Part shown: piece after piece, positions 1 through 10,417 of the stretch
Numbering within the stretch: position 1 is the first letter of the stretch
Layout of the letters: every line of letters starts with the position of its first letter
DNA from: Clonostachys chloroleuca
Taxonomy: Eukaryota > Ascomycota > Sordariomycetes > Hypocreales > Bionectriaceae
Reading direction: 5' to 3'
Assembly (NCBI GenBank): GCA_037952775.1
Contig: JBANAY010000004.1
Coordinates: forward strand, 10,230,001-10,294,000
Length of the DNA stretch: 64,000 nucleotides
The notes under the pieces: model-generated
Told to the model about the DNA's origin: nothing
Databases searched by the model: none
Seen by the model: the letters and a program-made list of their open reading frames with translations, nothing else
Made by a program: the position numbers and the translations under genes

Positions 1-530
1 TCATGCGAGGTGAGCTGGCTGAGGCAGTTGGCGATACGGGGGACGGCGACGACGTCGGGGAGAGCTTGGGAGAGCAACCGTCGTGTTGGGACAGCCAACG
101 TCAAGATCGATCTTGATGTTAGCACCAACAGCATACGGGCTACAGCCAGAAACAGCAAGTGGCCACAGCCGCCCCCTTCCACTTTGGCTGCCTGCACCGC
201 CAGTTCTGTGGAGATTTTGCCCGGGTAACTGGGGTCCATCGTGGGGCCCGACGATGGAATGACAAGCATTGGGGCATCTGTGTAAGCGCCTTTCTTGGAA
301 GCGCCTTGGTTCGAGATGGTTGCATCCCAACCGGCTCCCAGCAGCCAATCCGCCCGTGTTGACATTATTCACCTCACAACAACATGGTCAGGCGGGGCCA
401 TGCGTTCCCTCAGTCTTCTGCTTCCCCCCAAAACAATTCTCTCATCAAACTCTCTTGATAAAGGGTGTATCGCGTCCATCCTCCAACTTGGTTTTGCTTT
501 GCTCTCATCTCATCCCGTCCCAACTCTCTT
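1..530. other. Intergenic/5' leader upstream of the HTH gene
   Basis: I see no convincing gene. Open frames on both strands here have non-ATG starts and unremarkable composition. From about 400 to 530 the + strand becomes C/T-rich with a run of C, which is typical of fungal promoters and 5' untranslated regions. I take this stretch as the promoter and leader of the gene starting at 531. Confidence 0.5.
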
Positions 531-1752
531 ATGACGTCTCTGCCTCTTCGCAACCCACCAGCCGCCCAACCTCCGCCACAGTACCCGACCTCTAAGATGC
601 TTGCCATGCCACCAGGTATCCCAGCCGGAATGGTTTGTGGTTTCCAGTTCTCTTGATCAGGATTTAATCCGCCAAGGCTGCTGACTCTGTTATTCTTTAG
701 GTTGCCGATGCTCCTATTCTCCGAATTCCATGTCTCAGGGCAACACCACAACCTCAGCCCGAACCCGTCGTCCGCCGACAACCACCGCAAATGGAGTACC
801 CCCAGGAGGGAGGTCTCTATGACAACCCATACGGACGCTCGCCGCATGACCCCTTCTTCAGACACCGCAACCGGGTCACGAACCCTCCACAACACCCCGT
901 GCTCTCTCCTCGATTCAATGAGCATCAACATTACATGCTCCCTCGGGTAACTGAGCACCCCCAAATGCAGCACCCTCAAATACAGCACAAAATCCACAAG
1001 TCATATCCCAGACATCAGCGCAACCGTTCGGGTTCTGGCTCTCCACCAAGAAACGAGCCCATCCTGGCTCCCTATCCCTCCATTCATGGCTCAGCTCAGA
1101 GACCACCTCGCATGCCGAATGTCAACACCCCGTCCAATTATCTCTCAGTCCCGTCGCTACAGAAACCCGACTTCTCTCTCCAAGCACACGAGACTCTTCT
1201 TCGCCAAGCAGCGATGCGTGCTGCTTTGCACAACGGGGTCCGCCAAGCCAAGCCAGTGGTTGTAAGTCACTTCTTTCCTCCACCAATCTTCTTATCGTCT
1301 TCCCTTCTTTGCTTCTCTATAGCAACAAAATCCTTCTCATCACACTCCTCTGTACACACGCAAACTAACATGTTTGATAACAGGAGCGACCAGTCCGACA
1401 TCCGTTGCCTACTGGGCGACCCGGAGAAAAACTGTAAGTCTCTTGCTTCTGAGCATCCTTCCCAAGGCAAAGGACTGACATTGTGTGTTCGTCTGCCTCT
1501 AGACCCGCAGTGCCGAGACAAACTCGCCGGACGCTTAGCGACAGAGAGAAGATTGACATATGTCTCTTCCACGAGCACCACAGGTCTCTCACCCACAAGG
1601 ACATTGCCGACAAGTTTGGTGTGGAGAGAACGTAAGAGCAGCCGAGCCCTCAGATGCAAACGCACAGGCCCTCATGCTAACGCAACTTTAATAGCACTGT
1701 AACCAAGATCTTGCTGAACAAGCAGCACCATCTGCAGTCAGGGCAAAATTGA
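531..1752 (+). CDS. Small protein with C-terminal CENP-B/Psq-type helix-turn-helix; five exons
   Basis: Proposed exons are 531-632, 701-1261, 1384-1433, 1503-1631 and 1695-1752, giving 299 residues. All four introns are GT..AG with consistent phases. Three have strong donors (GTAAGT twice, GTAAGA) and branch-like CTAAC or CTGAC near the acceptor; the first donor (GTTTGT) is weaker. Residues 1-240 are P/Q/H-rich and probably disordered. Residues about 246-293 form a helix-turn-helix of the CENP-B N-terminal/Psq kind (LSDREKIDICLFHEHH, then LTHKDIADKFGV and TTVTKILLNK). This fold binds DNA in CENP-B and in the N-terminus of pogo/Fot1/Tigger transposases. The protein stops six residues after the fold, so there is no DDE catalytic domain. 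I infer a nuclear DNA-binding protein, possibly of transposase origin. If the first intron is wrong, translation could start at ATG 791. The splice reconstruction is by eye. Confidence 0.7.
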
Positions 1753-3986
1753 TAAGAGGGCTTTGTGTACAATGAGATTGATTGATTTCGTGCTTAGCGT
1801 CGGGAGTTAATTTGGTCTGGTCATGACGGTCGCATCGCAAATAATGTAAAAGTCTGACGAAAGAAAACCTCGGACAGGTTCAAGTGAAGACAAATGTATT
1901 GTACTCCAGAATGAATGGAGAGGTCTGCCGAAGAGGCCGTTTCTTCCAAGCCGTGTGATATGCAGAAAACCACTAAAGGCTCTGGCAATTTCCGTCGTAG
2001 AGTGCTAGGGCAAGACGGCGGTTGAGAAGGAGAAAGGGGGTGAACTGCTTGACCCCCGGATGGAACCAACGTCGCTAGCTGGTTTGAGGTATAATTGGGC
2101 CGGGCCAAATAGCAGAACGCAGAAGAACGCGAACTTAGTTAATGCCCGTTGCTAGAACACGATGCTTGTTAGTGTAGCTGTAGGCAGGGGTTGTAAAACA
2201 AGGGTACCTGACCTCCTCTTCGCGACGAACCCGACCGATTTGTGATTCAATTGAAGCAGAGCACGGAAATGATTTTATGGAAGTTGATCAAGAAGTAAAA
2301 TCAACCATGCCAAATATTCTTCATCCGAGTTGTCATGAGGAAAGCGCAAAGATGGTTCTCAATTGACCACGGAGTCAGCGTTGAACTTTAACACTTCAAA
2401 TCAGAACATGGAAATCGCTGTACTTACATGGCAACCCAAAGCAGAATGTAACAATGAATGCCAAACATTGACCCAACTGAGATAGTAGTCAGGAAGAATT
2501 TCCACGGCGGCAAAGAGGCGGCAACATGCAGATGCTCGTTGTTAGCGAGAGTTGTGGACAGAGGATGGTGGTGAGCCTAGGGTAGCTCTAACTTCAAGGA
2601 TGGATAGAAGCTGGGCGGCGATGGAATTCGTCACTGCAACATTGAAGGCGACAATGAGATGGAAGAAGTAGAAAAGAGGAGAATGAGGAGAATGAGGAGA
2701 TGAGGAGAAAGATGAGAGAGATGAAGGATGGAATGAGAACTGTGAATCTTCTAGATTTCAAATGGGAGCCCTCTCGCTTGCTCCTGACATGAGGAAGTCA
2801 TGAAGGTCGAGGAGCCTGCAGGTACTAGGTACCAACATGGCGGTGATCTTTCTATACAGTTGCCCCGTACACTTTACAAGAATCCATCTGGTTTCCTGAT
2901 CAGGCAGGATGACCACAGGGAAGGCGCACCTGCTGCGAGCGTTGTCGCTCGCTTAACGAGTGTACCTAGGTACTTGCGTATTGACTTAGACGGTCACGGT
3001 CTCCAGGAGCTCTTGCCGCCGGAAGCTTTTCGCCGAAAGTCGTCTGATCATGATACTGAAGCCGTAGCATGTTGGTGCCTCATTGAAAGGGTGCGCGGAA
3101 AAGCCATTCGCTAGCTGATGTTGCTTGGCGCAGCGTCTTGGTGTACCACTGATGCACCAAGATGAAGGGAGGGGTTTTGATCTCTCAATGCTTCTGCTTT
3201 TGGTCTGGACGCGAAACTCGAACTTAACTAATGGCACTACTGTGTGAAGTGACTGGTTGCCCAGCCGAGTTGATACCTGTTGGAAGTGGTGATGTTCAAA
3301 TTTCACCCTCCCTAAGTCTGGGGTTTGCCAAGCAATTTGAGCCCAGGCGACTGGTGGTGCATTCAAGTATTCTGCCTTGTTCTCCAACCCATATGCATGT
3401 TTCATAATATCGTGCTTCACGCAGCTTTCACAACAGACTATCAAGTTCAAGTATTCAATAAGCATTGGCAAAGAGTGGGACGCCATCCTCAACTTTCTAT
3501 CCTTCCTTGAGGGATCGCGTTCTAGATCAATTGGGTTACCCAGGAAGAGGCATCAGCTCTGGCTTTTTATTTGGTGGAAACCACCCAGCCACCTCTATAC
3601 GAGCAGAATTCAAACTTTATGCACAATTGACTCTGTCGATTGAGTTTGCTACAAAACAAAGAATAGACGATCTCCCATCGAGCAAAACCTAAAGATAAAA
3701 CAAGTAAGTTTGGAGACCTGCATCAACCACTTACAGATGATATCGATAATGTTTGTGGGGATAAGTTCGCTCTGAGAGGGGGTCAATGTGATTGGAGACA
3801 ATACGGTATTGTGCGTGGCGCTCATTTAAAGGACGCGAGACCATCGAGTGCCTCTGACTGGGGGAGGGGATGGTTAGTTTGTGATTAATCGCTCTTCGCG
3901 GATGTTTGAGCTCATCATACCAAGTAAATCGAATTAAAATCAAATCAAATCTGCCTGACCAGAGTAGGTCACTTACTTTCTTCGCC
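1753..3986. other. Intergenic region, no supported gene
   Basis: The stretch is 2.2 kb long. I see short open frames without recognisable domains on both strands, the longest about 168 codons on the minus strand near 2986-3492. A purine-rich track lies at about 2652-2735. Words such as AGGTACTAGGTACC, common in fungal intergenic DNA, occur near 2821 and 2967. On the minus strand there is a donor-like GTAAGT near 2424 and a CTAAC..CTAG acceptor-like stretch near 2153-2170, but the adjoining frames are not convincing. Confidence 0.45.
2652..2735 (+). repeat. Purine-rich (GA) low-complexity track
   Basis: About 84 bases are almost all A and G, with an imperfect GAATGAGGA-like repeat. Polypurine tracts of this sort are common in fungal promoters and can adopt non-B structures. 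No coding role is apparent. Confidence 0.7.
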
Positions 3987-4871
3987 ATGTCCCAAACAAC
4001 TCCAATTAGCCTGGATCACGGCCTGGATCACGAGACAATCATGCCTCCAGACCAGCTTGATGAAAAGGGCGATGGCCTCGAGATCATCACGGCTAGCATG
4101 TTCCGTATGGGAACCAGTTCCATGTCGGAGGCCTTTAAAATCCTCGGCTACAATCCGCATCACGGCCTGGATGACAGCCGTAAGATCCCCTGGGTCCAAA
4201 TCGAGGAGGCCGCCGAGGGCAAATGGCCTAGCACATCTGACGCGTCTGGCGTGCGTCGTCGCAGACGCAGCGGTAAATACACAAGGCAGGAATGGGATGC
4301 CGTCTGGCACGAGTATGATGCCGTGACGGACATCGCGGCTCCGTTTGCTTCGGATCTTGCAACGCTGTATCCCGAGGCCAGGGTCATCGTCATCCAGAGA
4401 GATTTTTACTCGTGGTGGCCCAGCTTCCTTACTATCAACCTTGGATGGCGTTTCTTCTGGGGCGCCGAGCTGATCACAACACTGCTTGGTATATTCAACA
4501 TGCGGGCTGGGCATGCAGTCAGGAAATTGTACTTTGGCTTGTTCCAGGCCCATTCGATCGACGAGCTTCAGGCTAATGCCCGGCGTGGTTATGAGGATTA
4601 TTTTGCGGAGATTCGGCGTGTGGTTCCTGAGTCCAGGAGGTTGGAATACAGACTGGGCTCGGGTTGGGAGCCATTGTGCAAGTTCTTGGGAAAGGAGGTG
4701 CCGGATGTGCCGTTCCCAAAGGTCAATGACGGGGCGGAGCTCGAAGCGTGGTTGTTCAATGCGTTTGTCGACGCCATTATGCAGACGCTCATCATACCTC
4801 TGCTCTATGGGACCGCTGTTGTCGCTGTATTGTATCTATCGTGGTCTTTGTACGGCAAAGCATTGCGTTAA
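3987..4871 (+). CDS. Sulfotransferase-fold P-loop protein with C-terminal membrane anchor
   Basis: Single exon, 294 residues. I chose ATG 3987 (context TTCGCCATGTCC); the frame is open further upstream only from non-ATG codons. The layout matches the fungal P-loop family usually annotated as 'sulfotransferase family' (Pfam Sulfotransfer_4). Residues 36-50 (ASMFRMGTSSMSEAF) sit where the 5'-phosphosulfate (PAPS) binding loop lies. QEWDAVWHEYDAVTDIAA is at about 101-118, VIVIQRDFYSWWPSF at about 133-147 is the region that binds the 3'-phosphate, and WEPLCKFLGKEVPDVPFPKVN at about 227-247 is the most diagnostic segment. Residues about 266-287 form one hydrophobic helix, so the enzyme is probably tail-anchored. 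Known members are poorly characterised; the substrate is unknown and true sulfotransferase activity is inferred from fold only. Residues 84-98 (arginine-rich) look like a family-specific insertion. Confidence 0.85.
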   Translation: MSQTTPISLDHGLDHETIMPPDQLDEKGDGLEIITASMFRMGTSSMSEAFKILGYNPHHGLDDSRKIPWVQIEEAAEGKWPSTSDASGVRRRRRSGKYTRQEWDAVWHEYDAVTDIAAPFASDLATLYPEARVIVIQRDFYSWWPSFLTINLGWRFFWGAELITTLLGIFNMRAGHAVRKLYFGLFQAHSIDELQANARRGYEDYFAEIRRVVPESRRLEYRLGSGWEPLCKFLGKEVPDVPFPKVNDGAELEAWLFNAFVDAIMQTLIIPLLYGTAVVAVLYLSWSLYGKALR

Positions 4872-5038
4872 TTGCTGGTCTGATCGGTGGAAATGTGCGT
4901 GGAAGCAGCCAACGGCGAGGCTGTTGTTCGGTGTTAGTCGAGTCGTATCAATGAAACCTGCATCGTTCCCGTTAAATTGTGAATTATGATGGGGCGCCTA
5001 GGCAGAGAGAGGTAAAAGAAAGGAGGATACGTCCAAGC

Positions 5039-5470
5039 TTACGCGACAATAGTCTTGGACGATCCATCTGTCTGCGACAGGAGCTGATAGACTTGTCTCG
5101 TAGTGTCCCGGATCCGACAAACAAGTGGAAGAGGGTTCGGAGTCGCCGATCGCTCGACCCTCTCCTCCTTCCGTGCCCGGCCATGGCCAATCCCAGGCCG
5201 ACAAGATGCTTGGGGACACGAGGTAAAACACGGCTGGCGATCGACATTCTCTTTCTCTGCTGTCTCAGGATCTTGTCCGAAAGCTAAGGATCTTTTCCGA
5301 AAGCCAAGGATCTCGTCCGAAACCCACAGGCATGACTCGACCGTTCGACCGTCTCCGTTTGATCCAACCAGCACTAAAAGACGTTCCAAGCCACCCACGC
5401 TTGCCACGGCTGTAAAACAGACTATTGCGCCAAGGACAGCCGTAAACTTGCTTGTTGCAGAATTGGTCAT
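5039..5470 (-). CDS. Candidate small secreted protein (speculative)
   Basis: A minus-strand frame with ATG near 5470 encodes about 143 residues. Its first 25 residues look like a signal peptide: a short polar start with one lysine, a hydrophobic stretch AVLGAIVCFTAV, then ASVGG as a possible cleavage site. The rest is charged, with four cysteines, and I recognise no domain. The frame covers the 20-bp tandem repeat at 5267-5326, which would add a short peptide repeat. No intron was needed. It may equally be a chance frame. Confidence 0.2.
   Translation of the reverse strand: MTNSATSKFTAVLGAIVCFTAVASVGGLERLLVLVGSNGDGRTVESCLWVSDEILGFRKRSLAFGQDPETAEKENVDRQPCFTSCPQASCRPGIGHGRARKEERVERSATPNPLPLVCRIRDTTRQVYQLLSQTDGSSKTIVA
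5267..5326 (+). repeat. Tandem repeat, 3 x 20 bp
   Basis: Three adjacent 20-bp units start with AGGATCT and contain TCCGAAA: 5267-5286, 5287-5306 and 5307-5326. They differ at a few positions, mostly C/T. Confidence 0.9.
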
Positions 5471-7686
5471 ACGGCAAGGGACGTACAAAAAGGAAAAGTA
5501 AGGGGGGAATCCCTATTCATGTTGTCAGCTGGTTGTTACGCACCAATTTTCCCCTTTGGCTTGCAACGCCAGTCTCAACATGTCTTGAACCCCGAATTAG
5601 CCTGCGCAGCTGAACTCTGGTACACCCAGTGTCAGTACTTATGCATGTGGTGTGCCAGCCGCTAAAATGGTGCGAAATCCAAAAGTGCAGATCACGTATG
5701 GAGTTCATGAGTGTGCACAGAAGGTACCTACCTATCATGACGCTTGACGCTCAGTCCTTTGGTACCTGTCACCACATGCGACAGGTCGCTCGGTAGACAT
5801 TTGGTGAGAGCAGCTTGGCATGGCTGCTTTTTCCTGTGGCTGCTTCAATTCGTCCGATAACAATGGGAAAATGTAAGCACTACTTAGAGCTGCGCATCGG
5901 CTCATTCCTACTGGCTGTCCGGTGCCAACAAGTTACGCAACGGCGGGGATGGGCCAGAGGAGATTTCCACGGTGAGGGGTGGTCCTGATCCAAGCTGCTG
6001 ACAATCGATCGGATCTTGGTTGGCTCGATGCGGCTGAGTTTCAGTGAAGGGAGCGATGCAAAATGCAATGCCTCGATGACGACCTGCTGCTTGGTCTTGG
6101 GCCGTAGTCAAACCAAGGCCAACGCAATGATGGATGGAGGAAAGCACGCCAATTGCTCCTTCCGGGCGGGACGTGCCGTGCTCGGCCCTTTTCCCTTTGG
6201 CTGGCGCTGCCTCACTCACTGACACTGTGCTGCCTCAGGTACTCGGTCCACTAACAGTCCCCAACATCTGTGGCCATAGGGACCGCACTACGCTACGCTC
6301 TGTCTGGGGCATCGCTGTAAGCTTCTGTGGGGGATTTGCCTCGGCAGTTTGAATTTGCTAAGTCCAGTCCAGCATCTCCTCCGGCCTCCACCCACTACCC
6401 ACACCAGACTAACCATCCTGATGGAGGTCGAGGTCCAAAGCCTTCTTTTTTCCTGATCGGCCCAAGTTCTGCCCAAATCAGGTCGAGAGTCCTTGCGGCT
6501 GAACTTTCTGTCTCTGCCCCGTCCATTATTCAGGCTGGGATAATGAAGTCCTAGTGGTGCAACCATGAGACAGCTTGCATCTCCACCCTCCCAACCACAC
6601 CCAAGGAAAAAGAAAAGAAGAGGGAAGCGTAGCACGTGCACATCTATAGAGTCGCTGAGAAAGACCAAAAATAAGGACTGACACTAGGGCGCATACCGTA
6701 GTCTTCCAACGATTTGGCCGTGTTGCGCCCCAAACACCCCTCCTCGACAGTCAGCCGTACCCCGACGACCTATACGAATGCATGTCCGACCTACGCTATT
6801 GCTCCTCCGCTGGTCTCTGCGGCGCCTCCAAGATGCATATTTGGCCCCATTGGCCCGCGCAATGGAACATGTTGCTTTGCCCAAGCCGCGATGCAACCCA
6901 TGCGCTGTCGTCGCCCACCAGCCGGAGAGACGAATCGACTCGGACGGCCGCCCATTGGACAGAAACGTCAATGGCATAAGTCAGAGGAGGTCTGGGAAAA
7001 GGGGATGGGACATCTATACTTGGGATCCTTTTGCTTTTTCTACTGTTTCCACCACCACCGTGGCCACCATCCATCAGCACGGCTTTAGGTGGAAAAGGAA
7101 AGGGGAAGGCTCTCGTTCGCAGCTGGCCAGACGCATACTCGATCGTTCACATCTACGAATCCCCGCGCAGACTGATCGCATGCAAGGATGAGCCACACGC
7201 ATGGCGTATCACCTTCCGTCCAGAAACCTGGTTATTTACAGTTGGGCAAGGGCATATGGCTCTAAAGTTGCCGGCCGCCAGGGCCATCCTTACCACCGGC
7301 CGAAGAACGACTCGAATGGTTTGAGAACAGAATAGAAGGAGCCCTGCCGTGTGAATATAATGTGATCCAACGCAACCTAGTGTTTGCCTTGATCTATCTA
7401 GTGGCTGCATGTCTTACCCCTTGGATTCAATTGAAAAGCAAAGTCAATGGGGCGGGAAACAGGGCCGTCGGTGAGCCCTCTGGCCTCCGTACCCGAGTCC
7501 AAGATACCTTAGTCTGGGTTTTACTCCTCTTTTTCGCTCCTGACCAGAATATAACAAGATCTGCCATCTTCCGTCCGTGGGGAAGAATGCCTTTGCCAGT
7601 TCCTCCAACTCTCACAACGCACAAACTGTCTCGTCCACATGCTCTTGAAAGTTGGTTGATTCACATACTCATGCCCCACTGCCACC

Positions 7687-10417
7687 ATGGCTTCGTTCAC
7701 TCCTTCCCAGCAAAGTGCCGGCCAGCATCAGGGCAACAATAGCAACGACCTCGTGGAAGCCGCTGCCCCTGCGTTATCGATCAAGCCATCTCCTCCCCAA
7801 TCTATAGATCCATATAGATGTTCCCTTTCCAACGAGGCATTTGGCCCACGTTCCAACAACCATAACCTCCAAGCAGCTGTACCAAACTACATCACCCACC
7901 CATCATATCCTTTTAACTCCCCGTTTATATACGTCCCAAACCAGCCCAATACTTCATACACACAACAGACTACAATCCAGCGAGCTTATCCTACAGGCCA
8001 GTTCAATCACTCTTATGGGCAGCAGGCTCCCGTCCAACAAGCCTATCCCCCAAACTACCACCTTGCTCCTTCATATTCATACCCTTCAAACAGCCATCTC
8101 GACCCTACAGGGCAGGCTTTCCCGCTCCAATACCAAACAAATTATAATCCCTCGGCCGTGACGCACCCACAGGCCTCCCTTTGTACTACCGCTGCTCCTC
8201 CACGGCAGCCAGAGCAACATAGCATACAAGCACGGCGATTAGCCCCGCAGACTGTGCTCCCTCCAGCCAGGATGAGCAATGGAAACAACCCTACCATGCA
8301 AGGACAGCAATCGGTCAGCCTGGCTACGCATGAGCAGCAACCGACAAGCTTTGCCATGCAGAGACAGCCGACGACACCAGCCCGAAACATTGATCATTAC
8401 AGCAGTGAGGAGGTCTCTCCTCGCTCCAAGCCAAATAAGGCCCCTCAAGCCGAAGACTACCCCGACCTCATGGAGGCAGCACAGGCCCACCTGGCACGAC
8501 TGAGCCAGAGCGTACCACAAACCCAGGGGATAAGCCCTCCCACAACTCAGTCCTCGACTAATTCTAGCATCCCTCCTTTGTCACTAGCTGCTCCTGAAGA
8601 ATCGACGGCTGCTGTTGCCAACGCGTCCATGGCCGAAACGACACAGCAGTTCGCCGACCTGACTCGACCTCAGCCAGGCAACGCACCTTCTCAAGAGCAC
8701 CAGGAACCAGAAACCTTTGCAGAATTCTGGGACAGCCTAGATCCCTCAGAATTTGACTCCCACAACCCACCAGTCACCAGCGGTGATCAACAGGAGCTGC
8801 CCGTCGACTTCCCAGACTTCCTCAAGACGAATCATCGAGCCGCGCAGACAGTGGCTGGCGTGCTGAGCCAATCCAGTAAGACTCTTGACATCCCCCTGAG
8901 AAGCAAAGCTGTGAGAGACGTGTTGAACAGTGCCCTGGCCGATCCGTCGATGGTGGTTGTGTCAGATGTCTTGACATCGGTGGGTGTCATGAACGCGGCA
9001 CCGGCGAACCAACACTCGTCGGCTCCGCCAACGGGAGTCTGCCCTCGATCTTTCTTTGGGATGGACGGGCCGCTTACAAGTCTCGTGGCCCCCGATCGCT
9101 CCGCGACTGTGAGACTAGGACAATCTGCTAACGCCTCTCCGCGTGAAGGAGGTTCTACGCCACATGATAGTCTACCGTCGCCACCCGGCGCAGCTGTGAG
9201 CCAACAAGTCCCATCGCCCGGCCTTCTGTCTCCCCCGGCTCGCTCAACAGCCGGCATAACATCCCTTTCGCCAGCTTCGGCAACCGCAGTCATGTCACCT
9301 CCCTATCCTCCGGCTACCATCAATTCTGGCAACTCTCCTGAGCAAGCCAGACCTACTTACATGCAAACTAACCCTTCTCATCTGGAGCCTGGAATGAGAG
9401 CAGATGTCGCTCCCTGGGAAGGGCAGCCCTATCCTGACGGCTCGTATAGTGTACGAACTGGATCAAGCCAGTCATCCGCAACTGCAATTACGCTTGTCAC
9501 GCCACCGGAAGACCTCAGAAACCAAGCGCGCAAGAACTCGCAAGAACGGAAGCGCAAGTATGTCATTGTACCCCGAATTCTATCTTTCTTTTCAACCGTC
9601 TTCTGTTTCAAAATTTGGACGCCTTCTCACGTGTCCTCGGATACTAGGAGGGAGGAGGAGGCCCTTAGAAGCGTCACACCGCCTGAGTCTCCCCGTATGG
9701 TTGGGGAGGTTGGCTTCCCCAGCGTCGTGGCAGCAACATATGGCAACGAAGGCGAGTCCAGCAAGCGGTTCCGGACCGACTCGGGCCTCGAGCCGTTCCC
9801 GAGCTTGATGGGCACCCATCAGGCAAACGAGTCACGACCGCGGGGCCATTTGTTCCCAGGCTACGCGGGCAATCGATATCCAATCCCGCCAGCCACAGCC
9901 TACACGAACATCCAACATACACAAGGAAGCAGGCCACACTACACGAACATCCATAGGACTCACGAACCTAGCCCACCCTACATGATCAACCCGCAGGCAC
10001 AGGAAACTAGCCCACCCTACATGCTCAATCAAGAGACACAAACCGCAGCGCCAGCGCACATGATCAATCAACAGACTCAGGCAGCACGCCCAGACCCCCA
10101 GCCTACACGGGTGGACGCAGAAATGGTATGTGCACAAAACCCTTTCTTATCATTTCACTGTTACGACTTCATTGTCCTTCTGTCGATCCTGTCATGTTGG
10201 ATTATGCCTTATCATCAATGGCATCGTTCCATCATTGGACCTTGAGGGCTGACGCCATCTACAACCACATCACCTGCTCACCTCCCCGTAACCCCGTACT
10301 TTTGGTCACAGCCAACTGATAAACCCATGCACGGCAGGGCGAGTAACGACGCACGGGGCGAATACTAATCTTCTTTCACAGCTTGCTGCCATTGGGCCCT
10401 ACGCGTCGCTGTTCTAG
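7687..10417 (+). CDS. Long Q/P-rich, probably disordered nuclear protein; three exons
   Basis: Proposed exons are 7687-9557, 9648-10125 and 10382-10417, giving 794 residues. The start has an excellent context (GCCACCATGG). Intron 1 (90 bp, GTATGT..CTAG) is a multiple of three without a stop, so it could be retained; removing it joins the basic stretch RKNSQERKRK to REEEALRSVTPPE at about residue 624. Intron 2 (256 bp, GTATGT..TACTAAT..CACAG) leaves a final exon of 11 codons encoding LAAIGPYASLF. If intron 2 is retained, the frame continues to a stop at 10245 and the tail becomes hydrophobic. Almost the whole protein is rich in Q, P, S, T and Y, with no folded domain I can name. A negatively charged FAEFWDSLDPSEFDSHN segment lies near residue 350. 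Residues about 707-780 carry imperfect repeats around (H/N)TQ..SPPYMIN. A basic nuclear-localisation-like cluster is near 613-628. I infer a transcription-related scaffold; the function is unknown. Confidence 0.65.

Larger units (their letters stand above)
4872..7686. other. Intergenic region, no well-supported gene
   Basis: The stretch is 2.8 kb. Several overlapping frames of 60-150 codons occur on both strands near 5.0-5.5 kb and 6.0-7.4 kb; none shows a recognisable domain. A three-unit tandem repeat is at 5267-5326 and a candidate secreted-protein frame at 5039-5470 (-). The last few hundred bases before 7687 probably hold the promoter and leader of the next gene; an ATATAAC element is near 7548. 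Confidence 0.4.

Noticed and set aside
1..372. 123-codon minus-strand frame running off the window start
   Set aside because: No recognisable domain, low-complexity arginine/proline composition, and overlapping frames of similar length on the + strand.
1821..2430. Minus-strand splice-like signals (GTAAGT near 2424; CTAAC..CTAG near 2153-2170) with a 95-codon frame downstream
   Set aside because: The frame after the acceptor contains an immediate stop in the needed phase, and no domain is seen.
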